64,000 nucleotides of DNA, taken from the NCBI RefSeq assembly GCF_002979415.1, contig NZ_PCOT01000013.1, positions 1 through 64,000 on the forward strand, read 5' to 3'. Made by a program: the position numbers and the translations under genes. Shown here piece by piece: positions 36,683 to 46,029 of this stretch (position 1 is its first letter; each line of letters starts with the position of its first letter). The DNA comes from Microbacterium sp. MYb72 (GTDB taxonomy: Bacteria > Actinomycetota > Actinomycetes > Actinomycetales > Microbacteriaceae). The notes under the pieces are model-generated. The model ran no database searches. It was not told where the DNA came from and saw nothing but the letters and a program-made list of their open reading frames with translations.

Positions 36683-37530
36683 GCAAGCGACTCACCGTGC
36701 CCAAGACCTACAAGCTCGCTATCGGCGGAGCGTTCCCGCGGAGCGAGTCCGGGCGCACCTACGAGGTGCTCTCCGCGAAGGGGGCGTTCCTCGCGAACGC
36801 GGCCAAGGGGTCGCGCAAGGACGCTCGGGATGCCGTCGTCGCCGCGCGCGCCGCGGTGAAGAGCTGGTCCGGTGCGACCGCCTACAACCGCGGTCAGGTG
36901 CTCTACCGTGTCGCGGAGGTCCTGGAGGGACGCCGTGCGCAGTTCGTCGACGAGATCGTCGCCCAGGAGGGCGTGTCCGCCGCCGTCGCGGGTGCACAGG
37001 TCGACGAAGCCATCGACCTCTGGGTCTGGTACGCGGGGTGGTGCGACAAGTACGCGCAGGTCGCAGGCAACGCGAACCCGGTCGCCGGCCCGTACTTCAA
37101 CATCTCGGTGCCGGAGCCGACCGGCGTCGTCGCGATCGTCGCGCCGCAGGACTCCGCTCTTCTCGGCCTGGTGTCGGTCGTCGCGCCGGCGCTCGTCGCG
37201 GGAAACACGGTCGTCGTGATCGCCAGCGAACGGCATCCGCTCTCCGCGATCAGCCTGGCCGAGGTCCTCGCGACCAGCGACGTGCCAGGGGGCGTCGTGA
37301 ACGTCCTCACCGGTTCGCCGGCCGAGATCGCGCCGTGGCTCGCATCCCACCAGGATGTAAACGCACTCGACCTCGCCGGAGCCGGTGACCTGGACTGGGT
37401 CGACCTGCAGATCGCCGCGGCCGAGACCCTCAAGCGGGTTCTCACCCCCGGCGCCGTCTCGGCCTCTCCCGAGCGCATCGGGGCCTTCACCGAGGTGAAG
37501 ACCGTCTGGCACACGAAGAGCATGGTCTGA
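36679..37530 (+). CDS. Half-length aldehyde dehydrogenase homologue lacking catalytic residues
   Basis: 283 residues, aligned with the N-terminal cofactor-binding half of aldehyde dehydrogenases (about 480). Expected landmarks are altered: [11 protein letters not shown] for the IPWNFPL region, VIASER for LKPAE. The protein ends soon after the Rossmann-like region, with no LELGG Glu and no catalytic Cys. The reading frame is clean with ordinary codon use, so it looks conserved rather than decayed. Translational coupling to the full-length enzyme suggests a structural or regulatory partner; this is inference. A strong hairpin follows the stop. Confidence 0.82.
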   Translation: MSKRLTVPKTYKLAIGGAFPRSESGRTYEVLSAKGAFLANAAKGSRKDARDAVVAARAAVKSWSGATAYNRGQVLYRVAEVLEGRRAQFVDEIVAQEGVSAAVAGAQVDEAIDLWVWYAGWCDKYAQVAGNANPVAGPYFNISVPEPTGVVAIVAPQDSALLGLVSVVAPALVAGNTVVVIASERHPLSAISLAEVLATSDVPGGVVNVLTGSPAEIAPWLASHQDVNALDLAGAGDLDWVDLQIAAAETLKRVLTPGAVSASPERIGAFTEVKTVWHTKSMV

Positions 37531-37548
37531 CCCGCCGAAGCGCTTCGC

Positions 37549-37607
37549 CGACGCCCCAGCTGACCGTCCACGCCCCACCGGGCCGACGTCGGTCAGGTGG
37601 GGCGTCG
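37549..37607 (+). terminator. Terminator of deo operon
   Basis: 18-bp stem with one mismatch, arms 37549-37566 and 37590-37607, and a 23-nt loop that contains a further GGGGCGT-like segment. It ends the regulator-deoC-dehydrogenase unit before clpX. Confidence 0.75.
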
Positions 37608-37685
37608 TCGTTCAGCGGGAGGCGTCGATGCGTGCCGGAGACAATCGTGACCGCGCCAATGCGTCCCGGTGTCCGGTGCAGAGGT

Positions 37686-37691
37686 TAGGCT
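37686..37691 (+). promoter_or_regulatory. Probable -10 box of clpX
   Basis: TAGGCT in GGTTAGGCTCGG, 35 nt before the clpX ATG; the leader ends in GAGGAGG, 6 nt before the start. Confidence 0.45.
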
Positions 37692-37726
37692 CGGATGACG
37701 ATCTCGGCATCCTGAGGAGGACGCGC

Positions 37727-38995
37727 ATGGCCCGTATCGGTGAAAGCGCTGACCTGTTCAAGTGCTCGTTCTGCGGAAAGAGCCAGAAGCAGGTGCAGCA
37801 GCTCATCGCTGGCCCCGGTGTGTACATCTGCGACGAGTGCGTCGAGCTGTGCAACGAGATCATCGAGGAGCGGATGGCGGAGTCCGCCGCCACAGGAACC
37901 GCCGACTTCGATCTGCCCAAGCCGCGCGAGATCTTCTCCTTCCTCGAGGAGTACGTCGTCGGGCAGGAGCCCGCGAAGAAGGCCCTCGCCGTCGCGGTCT
38001 ACAACCACTACAAGCGCATCCGCGCGCACGGCACGCTTCAGACCGCTGAGCAGAAGGCCGAGAGCGTCGAGATCGCCAAGAGCAACATCCTGCTCATCGG
38101 CCCGACCGGCTGCGGCAAGACCTATCTCGCGCAGACGCTCGCGAAGCGCCTCAACGTCCCCTTCGCCGTCGCCGATGCGACGGCGCTGACCGAGGCAGGG
38201 TACGTCGGAGAAGACGTCGAGAACATCCTGCTCAAGCTCATCCAGGCGGCGGACTACGACGTCAAGCGCGCAGAGACCGGCATCATCTACATCGACGAGG
38301 TCGACAAGATCGCCCGCAAGGCCGAGAACCCGTCGATCACGCGCGACGTCTCCGGTGAGGGCGTGCAGCAGGCCCTGCTGAAGATCATCGAGGGCACGGT
38401 CGCATCGGTGCCGCCGCAGGGCGGTCGCAAGCACCCGCACCAGGAGTTCCTGCAGATCGACACCTCGAACGTGCTGTTCATCGTCGCCGGCGCCTTCGCA
38501 GGCCTGGAGGACATCGTCTCGGCGCGCGTCGGCAAGCACGGCATCGGCTTCGGCGCTCCGCTGCACGACAAGGGCAAGGATCTCGATCTGTTCAGCGAGG
38601 TCCTGCCCGAGGACCTGCACAAGTTCGGCCTCATCCCCGAGTTCATCGGCCGTCTTCCCGTCGTGACCTCGGTGTCGCCGCTCGACCAGAGCGCGCTGAT
38701 CGACATCCTCACCGGTCCGCGCAACGCGCTGGTCAAGCAGTACCAGCGCATGTTCGAGATCGACGGGGTGCAGCTCGAGTTCGAGGAGGACGCGCTCCGC
38801 TCGATCGCCGACCTCGCCGTCGAACGCAAGACCGGTGCTCGTGGTCTCCGTGCCATCCTCGAAGACGTGCTCGGACCGATCATGTTCGAGATCCCCTCGG
38901 CCGAAGACGTCGCCAAGGTCATTGTGACCCGCGCTGCCGTCGACGAGGGCGCCCCGCCCACCATCGTGATGGAGCGCAAGCGCAAGAGCGCATGA
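37727..38995 (+). CDS. clpX: ATP-dependent Clp protease ATP-binding subunit ClpX
   Basis: AAA+ unfoldase that feeds tagged proteins into ClpP1P2. 422 residues: N-terminal C4 zinc-binding domain (Cys13, Cys16, Cys35, Cys38), Walker A GPTGCGKT, Walker [11 protein letters not shown], pore loop GYVGEDVE, the ClpP-docking IGF loop as HGIGFGAP, and sensor-2 GARGLRAI. It has a perfect GAGGAGG site. It is separated from clpP2 by the four-gene deo cassette. Confidence 0.98.
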   Translation: MARIGESADLFKCSFCGKSQKQVQQLIAGPGVYICDECVELCNEIIEERMAESAATGTADFDLPKPREIFSFLEEYVVGQEPAKKALAVAVYNHYKRIRAHGTLQTAEQKAESVEIAKSNILLIGPTGCGKTYLAQTLAKRLNVPFAVADATALTEAGYVGEDVENILLKLIQAADYDVKRAETGIIYIDEVDKIARKAENPSITRDVSGEGVQQALLKIIEGTVASVPPQGGRKHPHQEFLQIDTSNVLFIVAGAFAGLEDIVSARVGKHGIGFGAPLHDKGKDLDLFSEVLPEDLHKFGLIPEFIGRLPVVTSVSPLDQSALIDILTGPRNALVKQYQRMFEIDGVQLEFEEDALRSIADLAVERKTGARGLRAILEDVLGPIMFEIPSAEDVAKVIVTRAAVDEGAPPTIVMERKRKSA

Positions 38996-38996
38996 G

Positions 38997-39020
38997 CGTC
39001 GAGGCGGTCTCGCCTCGACG
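38997..39020. terminator. Terminator between clpX and convergent GyrI-like gene
   Basis: 10-bp perfect stem CGTCGAGGCG, loop GTCT, immediately after the clpX stop; symmetric, so it may serve both directions. Confidence 0.75.
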
Positions 39021-39049
39021 GGAGCGTTCGTGCCCTCTCGTCGTGCTCG

Positions 39050-39544
39050 TCAGGCGACGGGCAGGATGAGATCCGTGCGCAAGGCGTCCGTCGCCGTGGA
39101 CGGGTCGGAGACGTACACCTCGATCCAGATGCCCCTCGAATCGAGTCCCTCAGCGCGGGCTCGGTCGGACAGGCCCATCCAGCCGGCGCCGAGCTCGTCG
39201 TACGACCCCAGGACGGTCGTCGCGGCCGCCGGACCCGCCGGGAGAGCGGATGCCGTGACCTCGAGACCGTTCACGAGGATGGGCTGCTCGGGTGCGAGAA
39301 CGACAGGGAAGCCGAGCTCGAGGTCGAACACGCGCATCGGGTCGCCGTAGTACACGGCCACCGCGGGGCCCGCCGGCACCAGGGCACCCGAGGCGAACAA
39401 CGACCCCAGTGCCGAGTAGCCCGCGTCGAACACGTCGCGGAGATCCGCGATCGTGATGCCCTCGTGGCGGATCACCGCCAGCGCCACGGCATCCAGCTCG
39501 ATGCGGTCGATCAGGCCGAACGGGGTCTCGGGGAACGCACTCAT
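39050..39544 (-). CDS. GyrI-like/AraC effector-binding domain protein
   Basis: 164 residues without a DNA-binding domain. The overall pattern ([22 protein letters not shown]... then [19 protein letters not shown]... and [11 protein letters not shown]) matches the GyrI-like small-molecule-binding fold, a tandem SHS2 barrel. Such stand-alone proteins bind or hydrolyse cyclic or hydrophobic compounds; ligand unknown. It is 4 nt downstream of the peptidyl-dipeptidase gene, last in a three-gene minus-strand operon. Confidence 0.78.
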   Translation of the reverse strand: MSAFPETPFGLIDRIELDAVALAVIRHEGITIADLRDVFDAGYSALGSLFASGALVPAGPAVAVYYGDPMRVFDLELGFPVVLAPEQPILVNGLEVTASALPAGPAAATTVLGSYDELGAGWMGLSDRARAEGLDSRGIWIEVYVSDPSTATDALRTDLILPVA

Positions 39545-39548
39545 GCGG

Positions 39549-41600
39549 TCAGTCTTCCAGCCCTCGCCGCTTCAGCAAAGGGGCGATCTCGGCATCGCGA
39601 CCGCGGAAGTCACGGTACGCCTCCAGGGGATCCTTCGATCCGCCGACGCCGAGGAGTCGGTTGCGGAAGCGGTCGCCGTTCTCCCGTGTGAGACCGCCGT
39701 TCTCGCGGAACCAGTCGACCGTGTCGGCGTCGAGCACCTCACTCCAGATGTACGAGTAGTAGCCGGCGCTGTATCCGCCGGAGAACACGTGCGCGAAGTA
39801 CGTCGACGAGTAGCGCGTGGGGACCACCGGGTCGTTCAGGCCGATGTCGGCGAGGGCCGCCGCCTCGAACGCGGCCACGTCGTCGACGTCGGCATCCGCA
39901 CCCACCCGATGCCACGCCTGATCCAGCCAGGCGGCGGCGAGGTACTCGCTGGTGGCGTGTCCCTGGTCGAAGGTCTCCGTGGCGCGGAGCCGGTCGACGA
40001 TCGCCGGGTCGAGGGGCTCGCCGGTCTCGTGGTGCCGTGCGTAGTTGTCGAGGACCTCCGGCCAGAGGATCCACATCTCGTTGACCTGGCTGGGGAACTC
40101 GACGAAGTCGCGGTACACGTTGGTCCCGGAGAAATGGGGGTAGGTCACGACGGCGAACAGCCCGTGCAGCGCATGCCCGAACTCGTGGAACAGCGTCGTC
40201 ACCTCATCGAGCGTCAGCAGAGTCGGCTCGCCGTCTCCCGGCTCCGGCACGTTGAGATTGTTGACGACCACCGGGGCGGTGCCGCGCAGACGCGACTGGC
40301 TGACAATGGGGTTCATCCACGCTCCACCGCGCTTCGAGTCGCGCGTGTAGAGGTCGAGGACGTACAGCCCGAGCGCGCTACCGTCGGCGTTGAAGACCTC
40401 GAACACCCGCGCACCGGGGTGGTACGCCGTCAGATCGGGCCGCTCCTGGAACGTCACCCCGTACAGCCGCGTGGCGGCGAAGAACACCCCGTCCTGCAGG
40501 ACCCGCTCCGCCTCGAACCACGGACGAAGCGCGCTGGTGTCGATGTCGTAGGTCGCCGCCCGCACCCGCTCGGTGTAGAACGCCCAGTCGTGCGCCTCGA
40601 TCTCGAACGGCTCCGGCTCGGTCCCGTCGACGATGGCCTGCAGCGCCGCTCGCTCCGCGCGAGCATTGCGGGCCGACGGCGCAGCGAGCGCGCGCAGCAT
40701 CCGTTCGACGGCGTCGGGGGTCTTCGCCGTCTCGTCCGCGGTGACGTACGCGGCGTGGGACTCGTACCCGAGCAGTGCGGCGCGTTCGGCACGGAGACGC
40801 ACGATCTCGCGCAGCACGGGGCGGTTGTCGTCGGCGTTGTCGCGCGATGCCCGGCTGCGCGACGCGTCCATGATGCGGCGGCGTGCGTCGCGATCGCGCA
40901 GCTGTGCGAGGTACGGATGTCCGGTGAAGAGGGGGAGGGATACGAGGAGCTTCCCGTCGAGGCCGCGGCTCTGGGCAGCCCGTGCGGCGGCGGAGAGCTC
41001 TCCGGCGCTGAGCCCGTCGAGTTCGGACGCGGAGTCGAAGACCACCGCGAGGTCGTTCGTGTCGTTGAGGAGGTTGCGCTCGAACGTGTTGCTCAGGGTG
41101 GACAGCTGCTGATTGAGGAGCGTGAGATGCGCCTTTGCCTCGTCGTCGAGCGCCGCCCCGGCGTGCGTCATCTCGCGGAACCGCCGTTCGACCAGATAGC
41201 CCTGCTCCGCGTCCAGGTCGAGGGAGTCCCGCTGCTCGTGCACGAGCCTGACGCGCCAGTACAGGGCGCCGTCGAGGGTGATGGCGTCGGTGTGCGCGGC
41301 CATCAGCGGAGCGAGCTGTTCGTCGACGGCCTGGATCTCGGGCGTCGCATCCGCTGAGCTCACCGTGTAGAACGCGTGGGCGACCCTGTCGAGGAGCTCC
41401 CCGGAGCGCTCCAGCGCCTCGATCGTGTTCTCGAACGTCGGCATGGATCTGACCATCGTGATGCGCGCGACCTCGCCCAGCTGCTTGGCGAACGCCGCCC
41501 GGAACGCGGGCAGATAGTGCTCTGGCCTGATGCGGGCGTAGTCGGGGAGGCCGTAGGGGAGCGAAGACGGCTGCAGCAGCGGGTTGGAGGCGTCGGTCAT
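39549..41600 (-). CDS. dcp: M3 family peptidyl-dipeptidase
   Basis: 683-residue zinc metallopeptidase of the M3 (thimet/Dcp) family that removes C-terminal dipeptides, acting on intracellular peptides. Catalytic HEFGH lies in TTLFHEFGHALHGLF, with the third ligand Glu further downstream near NEMWILWPEVL. There is no signal peptide, so it is cytosolic. ATG overlaps the LysR stop (ATGA), so it is co-translated with that regulator. Confidence 0.95.
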   Translation of the reverse strand: MTDASNPLLQPSSLPYGLPDYARIRPEHYLPAFRAAFAKQLGEVARITMVRSMPTFENTIEALERSGELLDRVAHAFYTVSSADATPEIQAVDEQLAPLMAAHTDAITLDGALYWRVRLVHEQRDSLDLDAEQGYLVERRFREMTHAGAALDDEAKAHLTLLNQQLSTLSNTFERNLLNDTNDLAVVFDSASELDGLSAGELSAAARAAQSRGLDGKLLVSLPLFTGHPYLAQLRDRDARRRIMDASRSRASRDNADDNRPVLREIVRLRAERAALLGYESHAAYVTADETAKTPDAVERMLRALAAPSARNARAERAALQAIVDGTEPEPFEIEAHDWAFYTERVRAATYDIDTSALRPWFEAERVLQDGVFFAATRLYGVTFQERPDLTAYHPGARVFEVFNADGSALGLYVLDLYTRDSKRGGAWMNPIVSQSRLRGTAPVVVNNLNVPEPGDGEPTLLTLDEVTTLFHEFGHALHGLFAVVTYPHFSGTNVYRDFVEFPSQVNEMWILWPEVLDNYARHHETGEPLDPAIVDRLRATETFDQGHATSEYLAAAWLDQAWHRVGADADVDDVAAFEAAALADIGLNDPVVPTRYSSTYFAHVFSGGYSAGYYSYIWSEVLDADTVDWFRENGGLTRENGDRFRNRLLGVGGSKDPLEAYRDFRGRDAEIAPLLKRRGLED

Positions 41601-42505
41601 TCCTTGAGCCTAGCCATGACCCGTTCGAGCGCCTCCACGACGATCCGCACCGAGCGCCGGCGCAGGTTCTCCGGACGTGCGAGCACGTCGATGAGCCGAT
41701 GCGTGCTCACTCCGAGGAGAGGGAGTCGCACGATGTCCCGGTCGTCGACGCTGCGCGACGTGTAGCGCGGCAGCATCCCCAGCACGTCGCCGGCGGCGAC
41801 GACCGCGGAGACCGCGCCGTAGTCGTTGATGCGATGCCTGATCTCGAGCGCGCGCCCCGCGACGGCGGAGACGGCCCGCAGCACGTCATCGGGGGAGTAG
41901 CCGATGCGGCTGGTCACCCACGGCTGCCCCACGACGTCGTCTGGGGTCAGGGAGTCGAGGGCGGCGAGGGGGTGGGCTGCCGCGACCGCGACGTCGAGGG
42001 GCTCGCTGACGAGCGTGAGGCTGCGGATGCCGGCTTTCGGCCAGGGCTCGGAGTGCTCCATGCGGTGAGCGAGCACGAGGTCGTAGCGCGCCGTGAGCGC
42101 GGGGAAGTCACTCTGAGCGACATCCTCATCGGTGAGCTGCACCGTCGGGGCGGCGTCGCTCTCGGACAGCTCGCGCACGAGGGATCCGAACAGCGCCTGC
42201 CCAGCGCTGTGGAATCCGCTGATGGTGACGACGCTTGTCGGCTCGCTCTCGAACTCGTCCAACGCGCTGCGCGCAGCGGCCATCGCGTCGATCGCCTCCG
42301 TGCCGGCCGCCGCGAGAACCTCTCCGGCCGGAGTGAGGGCGAGACGTCGGCCGTCTCTGCGAGTCAGCGGGGTGCGGACTCCCCGCTGCAGGGCGGAGAG
42401 GTGCTGGGATACGGCGGACGGTGTGACGTTCAAGGCCTCGGCCACGGCGGTGACGCTGCCGAGGGCTCCGAGTTCGCGCAGGATCTGCAGCTGGTGGAGT
42501 TCCAT
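41597..42505 (-). CDS. LysR family transcriptional regulator
   Basis: 302 residues. N-terminal winged helix (about residues 1-60, LGSVTAVAEALNVTPSAVSQ as recognition region) and C-terminal two-lobed effector domain starting near VVTISGFHS. Divergent from tdh-kbl across an 81-nt gap and in operon with dcp, so threonine catabolism and peptide turnover are plausible targets. Start: ATG at 42505 rather than GTG at 42508, because TAAACT (42512-42517 on the minus strand) ends exactly 6 nt before the ATG, giving a leaderless mRNA. Confidence 0.9.
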   Translation of the reverse strand: MELHQLQILRELGALGSVTAVAEALNVTPSAVSQHLSALQRGVRTPLTRRDGRRLALTPAGEVLAAAGTEAIDAMAAARSALDEFESEPTSVVTISGFHSAGQALFGSLVRELSESDAAPTVQLTDEDVAQSDFPALTARYDLVLAHRMEHSEPWPKAGIRSLTLVSEPLDVAVAAAHPLAALDSLTPDDVVGQPWVTSRIGYSPDDVLRAVSAVAGRALEIRHRINDYGAVSAVVAAGDVLGMLPRYTSRSVDDRDIVRLPLLGVSTHRLIDVLARPENLRRRSVRIVVEALERVMARLKE

Positions 42506-42511
42506 CACATC

Positions 42512-42563
42512 AGTTTAGCTTTTACTACATAGACTTTGCAGGAATCGGCGATTGCTCTACAAC
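42512..42563. promoter_or_regulatory. Divergent promoters of LysR gene and tdh
   Basis: Minus strand: -10 TAAACT (42512-42517). Plus strand: TTTGCA (42535-42540), 17-nt spacer, TACAAC (42558-42563) as tdh promoter. The hexamer at 42535 read on the other strand (TGCAAA) stands 17 nt from the LysR -10, so both promoters share it. CTTTGCAG (42534-42541) is a 7/8 match to the half-site of the operator at 44837. Confidence 0.5.
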
Positions 42564-42586
42564 GTCGTGTGCGGTGTGATCGAAGC

Positions 42587-43630
42587 ATGAAGGCTTTGTT
42601 CAAGGCAGAACGCGCAGCAGGACTCGAGCTGGTGGAGCGCCCCGATCCGGTGGCCGCGGCGGACGAGGTCGTCATCCGTGTGCTCCGCACCGGCATCTGC
42701 GGAACCGACCTGCACATCCGCCGCTGGGACGACTGGGCCGCGTCCGCGATCGACGCGCCGCTGATCCCTGGCCACGAGTTCTACGGCGAGGTCGTGGAGG
42801 TCGGTCCGCTCGTGCGCGACATCGCCGTCGGCGACCGCGTCTCCGGCGAGGGGCACATCGTGTGCGGAACCTGCCGCAACTGCCGCGCCGGCCGTCGGCA
42901 GATGTGCATCCGCACGATCGGCCTCGGACTCCAGCGCGACGGCGCCTTCGCCGAGTATCTCTCCCTGCCGGCGACGAACGTCTGGGTGCACCACTCCGAC
43001 GTGACGCCGGAGCTCGGGGCGATCTTCGATCCGCTCGGCAACGCGGTGCACACCGCCCTCACCTTCCCCCTCATCGGAGAGGACGTCCTCGTCACGGGAT
43101 GCGGCCCGATCGGGCTGATGGCGATCGCCGTGGCACGCCATGCGGGCGCACGCTTCATCGTCGCCACGGATGTCAGCGCTCCTCGCCTCGCGATGGCGCG
43201 GCAGATGGGCGCCGACGAGGTGGTCGACGTGTCGAGGAGCGACATCCGCGACGCGCAGCGGGCGCTCGCGATGCGGGAGGGGTTCGACGTCGGCTTCGAG
43301 ATGAGCGGCGCGGCCACTGCGCTGCCCGCGATGATCGACAACATGAACCACGGCGGCCGCATCGCGATGCTCGGTCTGCCGAGCGCCGGCTACGACATCG
43401 ACTGGGGCAAGCTCGTCACCCACATGCTCACGATCAAGGGCATCTACGGTCGCGAGATGTTCGAGACGTGGAACGCGATGGGTGCGATGCTGCAGAGCAG
43501 CGCGACCCTGCGCGAGTCGATCGGCCGCGTGATCGCGGAGGTGCTCCCTGCGCGTGACTGGGAGAAGGCTTTCGCCGCCGCGGAGTCGGCGGGAACGGGG
43601 AAGATCATCCTCGACTGGACGCAGCTGTAG
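42587..43630 (+). CDS. tdh: L-threonine 3-dehydrogenase
   Basis: Zinc-dependent medium-chain dehydrogenase oxidising L-threonine to 2-amino-3-ketobutyrate with NAD. 347 residues with catalytic zinc ligands in GICGTDLH and GHEFYGE, the structural four-Cys loop [15 protein letters not shown], and Rossmann [20 protein letters not shown]-terminal half contains the TDH-typical [16 protein letters not shown]. Start ATG at 42587 gives [15 protein letters not shown]. kbl follows after 16 nt. Confidence 0.95.
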   Translation: MKALFKAERAAGLELVERPDPVAAADEVVIRVLRTGICGTDLHIRRWDDWAASAIDAPLIPGHEFYGEVVEVGPLVRDIAVGDRVSGEGHIVCGTCRNCRAGRRQMCIRTIGLGLQRDGAFAEYLSLPATNVWVHHSDVTPELGAIFDPLGNAVHTALTFPLIGEDVLVTGCGPIGLMAIAVARHAGARFIVATDVSAPRLAMARQMGADEVVDVSRSDIRDAQRALAMREGFDVGFEMSGAATALPAMIDNMNHGGRIAMLGLPSAGYDIDWGKLVTHMLTIKGIYGREMFETWNAMGAMLQSSATLRESIGRVIAEVLPARDWEKAFAAAESAGTGKIILDWTQL

Positions 43631-43646
43631 AGCGAAGGAGTTTGCG

Positions 43647-44825
<1,179 letters not shown>

Positions 44826-44836
44826 CCTCGACGAAC

Positions 44837-44884
44837 TTGCAAAGAAAAGCTTGCAAAGAAGTCTTTGCAAGGGTATCTTTGCAT
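44837..44884. promoter_or_regulatory. Symmetric four-half-site operator
   Basis: Half-sites TTGCAAAG (44837-44844), TTGCAAAG (44851-44858), CTTTGCAA (44863-44870) and CTTTGCAT (44877-44884) form a 48-bp array exactly symmetric about 44860.5, with only the outermost base deviating. It covers the -35, spacer and -10 of the following promoter, so the adjacent winged-helix regulator probably binds it cooperatively and represses itself. Confidence 0.8.
44851..44879 (+). promoter_or_regulatory. Leaderless promoter of winged-helix regulator
   Basis: -35 TTGCAA (44851-44856), 17-nt spacer, -10 TATCTT (44874-44879), then 7 nt to the ATG at 44887. The transcript should start at the start codon. Confidence 0.7.
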
Positions 44885-44886
44885 GC

Positions 44887-45483
44887 ATGACGAACCCCTC
44901 GAAGTCCCGCAGCCTCGACCCCGGTGCGCTGAAGGCGCTCGCTCATCCGCTGCGCGTGCGGATCTTCGACCTCCTCAGCGAGAGGGGCCCGCAGACGGCG
45001 AGCTCCCTCGCGGCTCTCGTCGGCGAGACGTCCGGTTCGATGAGCTATCACCTGCGGGCGCTGGCCGCGCACGACCTGATCCAGGAGGTCGAGGGGCGTG
45101 GCACGGCGCGTGAGCGCTGGTGGGAGAGGCCCAAGGGGCGCATCGATCTGCCGGGTCCCGACGACTCGATGACGCCGTCGAACCGCGCCTCCGCGCAGAT
45201 CGTCACGGCCGAGTTCTTCCGCCTGCGTCACGAGGCGCTGATGGCGTACCTGAACCGCAACGAGTCCGCAATCCCGGAGGAATGGCGCGACGTCGGGATC
45301 ATCATGACGACGTACCTCGACCTGACGGCGGCGCAGATGGAGGAGGTCAAGGCCGAGCTCAGCGCCGTCGTCGATCAGGTCGTCGACCGCTACCGCGGCC
45401 AGTCCGGCCCCGACGTCCGGCGCGTGACCCTGCGCGCTGAGCTCTTCGACCTGCCCACGACCACCAGTACGGAGGAATCATGA
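44887..45483 (+). CDS. ArsR-like winged-helix transcriptional regulator
   Basis: 198 residues. N-terminal ArsR-type winged helix (about residues 10-75): LKALAHPLRVRIFDLLSERG, then SGSMSYHLRALAAHDLIQEV as recognition helix and wing. No Cys/His metal site is visible. The C-terminal ~110 residues are helical with SNRASAQIVTAEFFRLRHEAL and EEWRDVGIIMTTYLDLTAAQ, as in helix_turn_helix_20-type regulators that usually sit beside MFS exporters. Here no exporter follows; a 72-residue protein is coupled by ATGA. Ligand unknown. Autorepression via the four-half-site operator is inferred. Confidence 0.88.
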   Translation: MTNPSKSRSLDPGALKALAHPLRVRIFDLLSERGPQTASSLAALVGETSGSMSYHLRALAAHDLIQEVEGRGTARERWWERPKGRIDLPGPDDSMTPSNRASAQIVTAEFFRLRHEALMAYLNRNESAIPEEWRDVGIIMTTYLDLTAAQMEEVKAELSAVVDQVVDRYRGQSGPDVRRVTLRAELFDLPTTTSTEES

Positions 45484-45698
45484 CCAGCGCCGCTCTCCAC
45501 CTCACCGCGCCGACGCAGGCCGAGCGCCGCCTCCTGCATCTGGCGGAGCACCTCACGGCCTACGTCGAACGCCGCATCGCCGCCAGGGCCGAGCGCCGGG
45601 AGATCGCGCTCGACCTGCTCCGCGAGCAGCAGGCCCGGAGACAGGATCCCCGGGCCGTCGAGCACCTCCTCGCCCAGGTCGGTCTTCCTCGGAGGTGA
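45480..45698 (+). CDS. Small helical protein coupled to winged-helix regulator
   Basis: 72 residues, unknown. The sequence is Arg/Ala/Glu-rich and predicted all-helical (AERRLLHLAEHLTAYVERRIAARAERRE is too long to be anything but one or two helices), with no Cys and no membrane segment. ATG overlaps the regulator stop (ATGA), so the two are co-translated, and a strong terminator follows. A partner or antagonist of the regulator is possible but unsupported. Confidence 0.6.
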   Translation: MTSAALHLTAPTQAERRLLHLAEHLTAYVERRIAARAERREIALDLLREQQARRQDPRAVEHLLAQVGLPRR

Positions 45699-45715
45699 GG
45701 GCACCGCATCGCCGA

Positions 45716-45770
45716 GAGACACGAAACGCTTCACCCGATGTCAGACATCAGGTGAAGCGTTTCGTCTCGT
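45716..45770. terminator. Bidirectional terminator
   Basis: 15-bp perfect stem (45721-45735 with 45751-45765) enclosing a second small stem GATGT/ACATC, extended outside by GAGA/TCTC. Lies between two convergent genes. Confidence 0.85.
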
Positions 45771-45813
45771 CGCTGCGCTTCTCGCTCGACGACCGGGCAG
45801 TCGCGAGCGGAGG

Positions 45814-46029
45814 TCAGTCCTCGAAAGGGCGCGCCACGATGTCGCCGGACGCCGTCTGCAGCACTTCCCAGCCGGCGTCGAGCTCGGCGATCGCGCGGCC
45901 CTCGAGCCACGTGAGCGTCCAGTGGCCGTTCATACCGCGCGATTCGACCTCGGCGATGGCGGGGCGCAGCGCGGCGGGCACCGACGCCGGCGGCTCCGAA
46001 CCCGTGGCCCACCGCGTGCCGAGCTGCAT
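45814..46029 (-). CDS. Small conserved-type protein downstream of valS
   Basis: 71 residues, unknown function. Compact sequence with WATGSEPPASVPAALRPAI, GHWTLTWLEGRAIAELD and a final VARPFED; it looks like a small alpha/beta fold and is Trp-rich (4 Trp). ATG overlaps the valS stop (ATGA), so it is translated with valS. Longer upstream extension of the frame is antisense-like low-complexity Arg-rich sequence inside valS and was rejected. Confidence 0.68.
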   Translation of the reverse strand: MQLGTRWATGSEPPASVPAALRPAIAEVESRGMNGHWTLTWLEGRAIAELDAGWEVLQTASGDIVARPFED

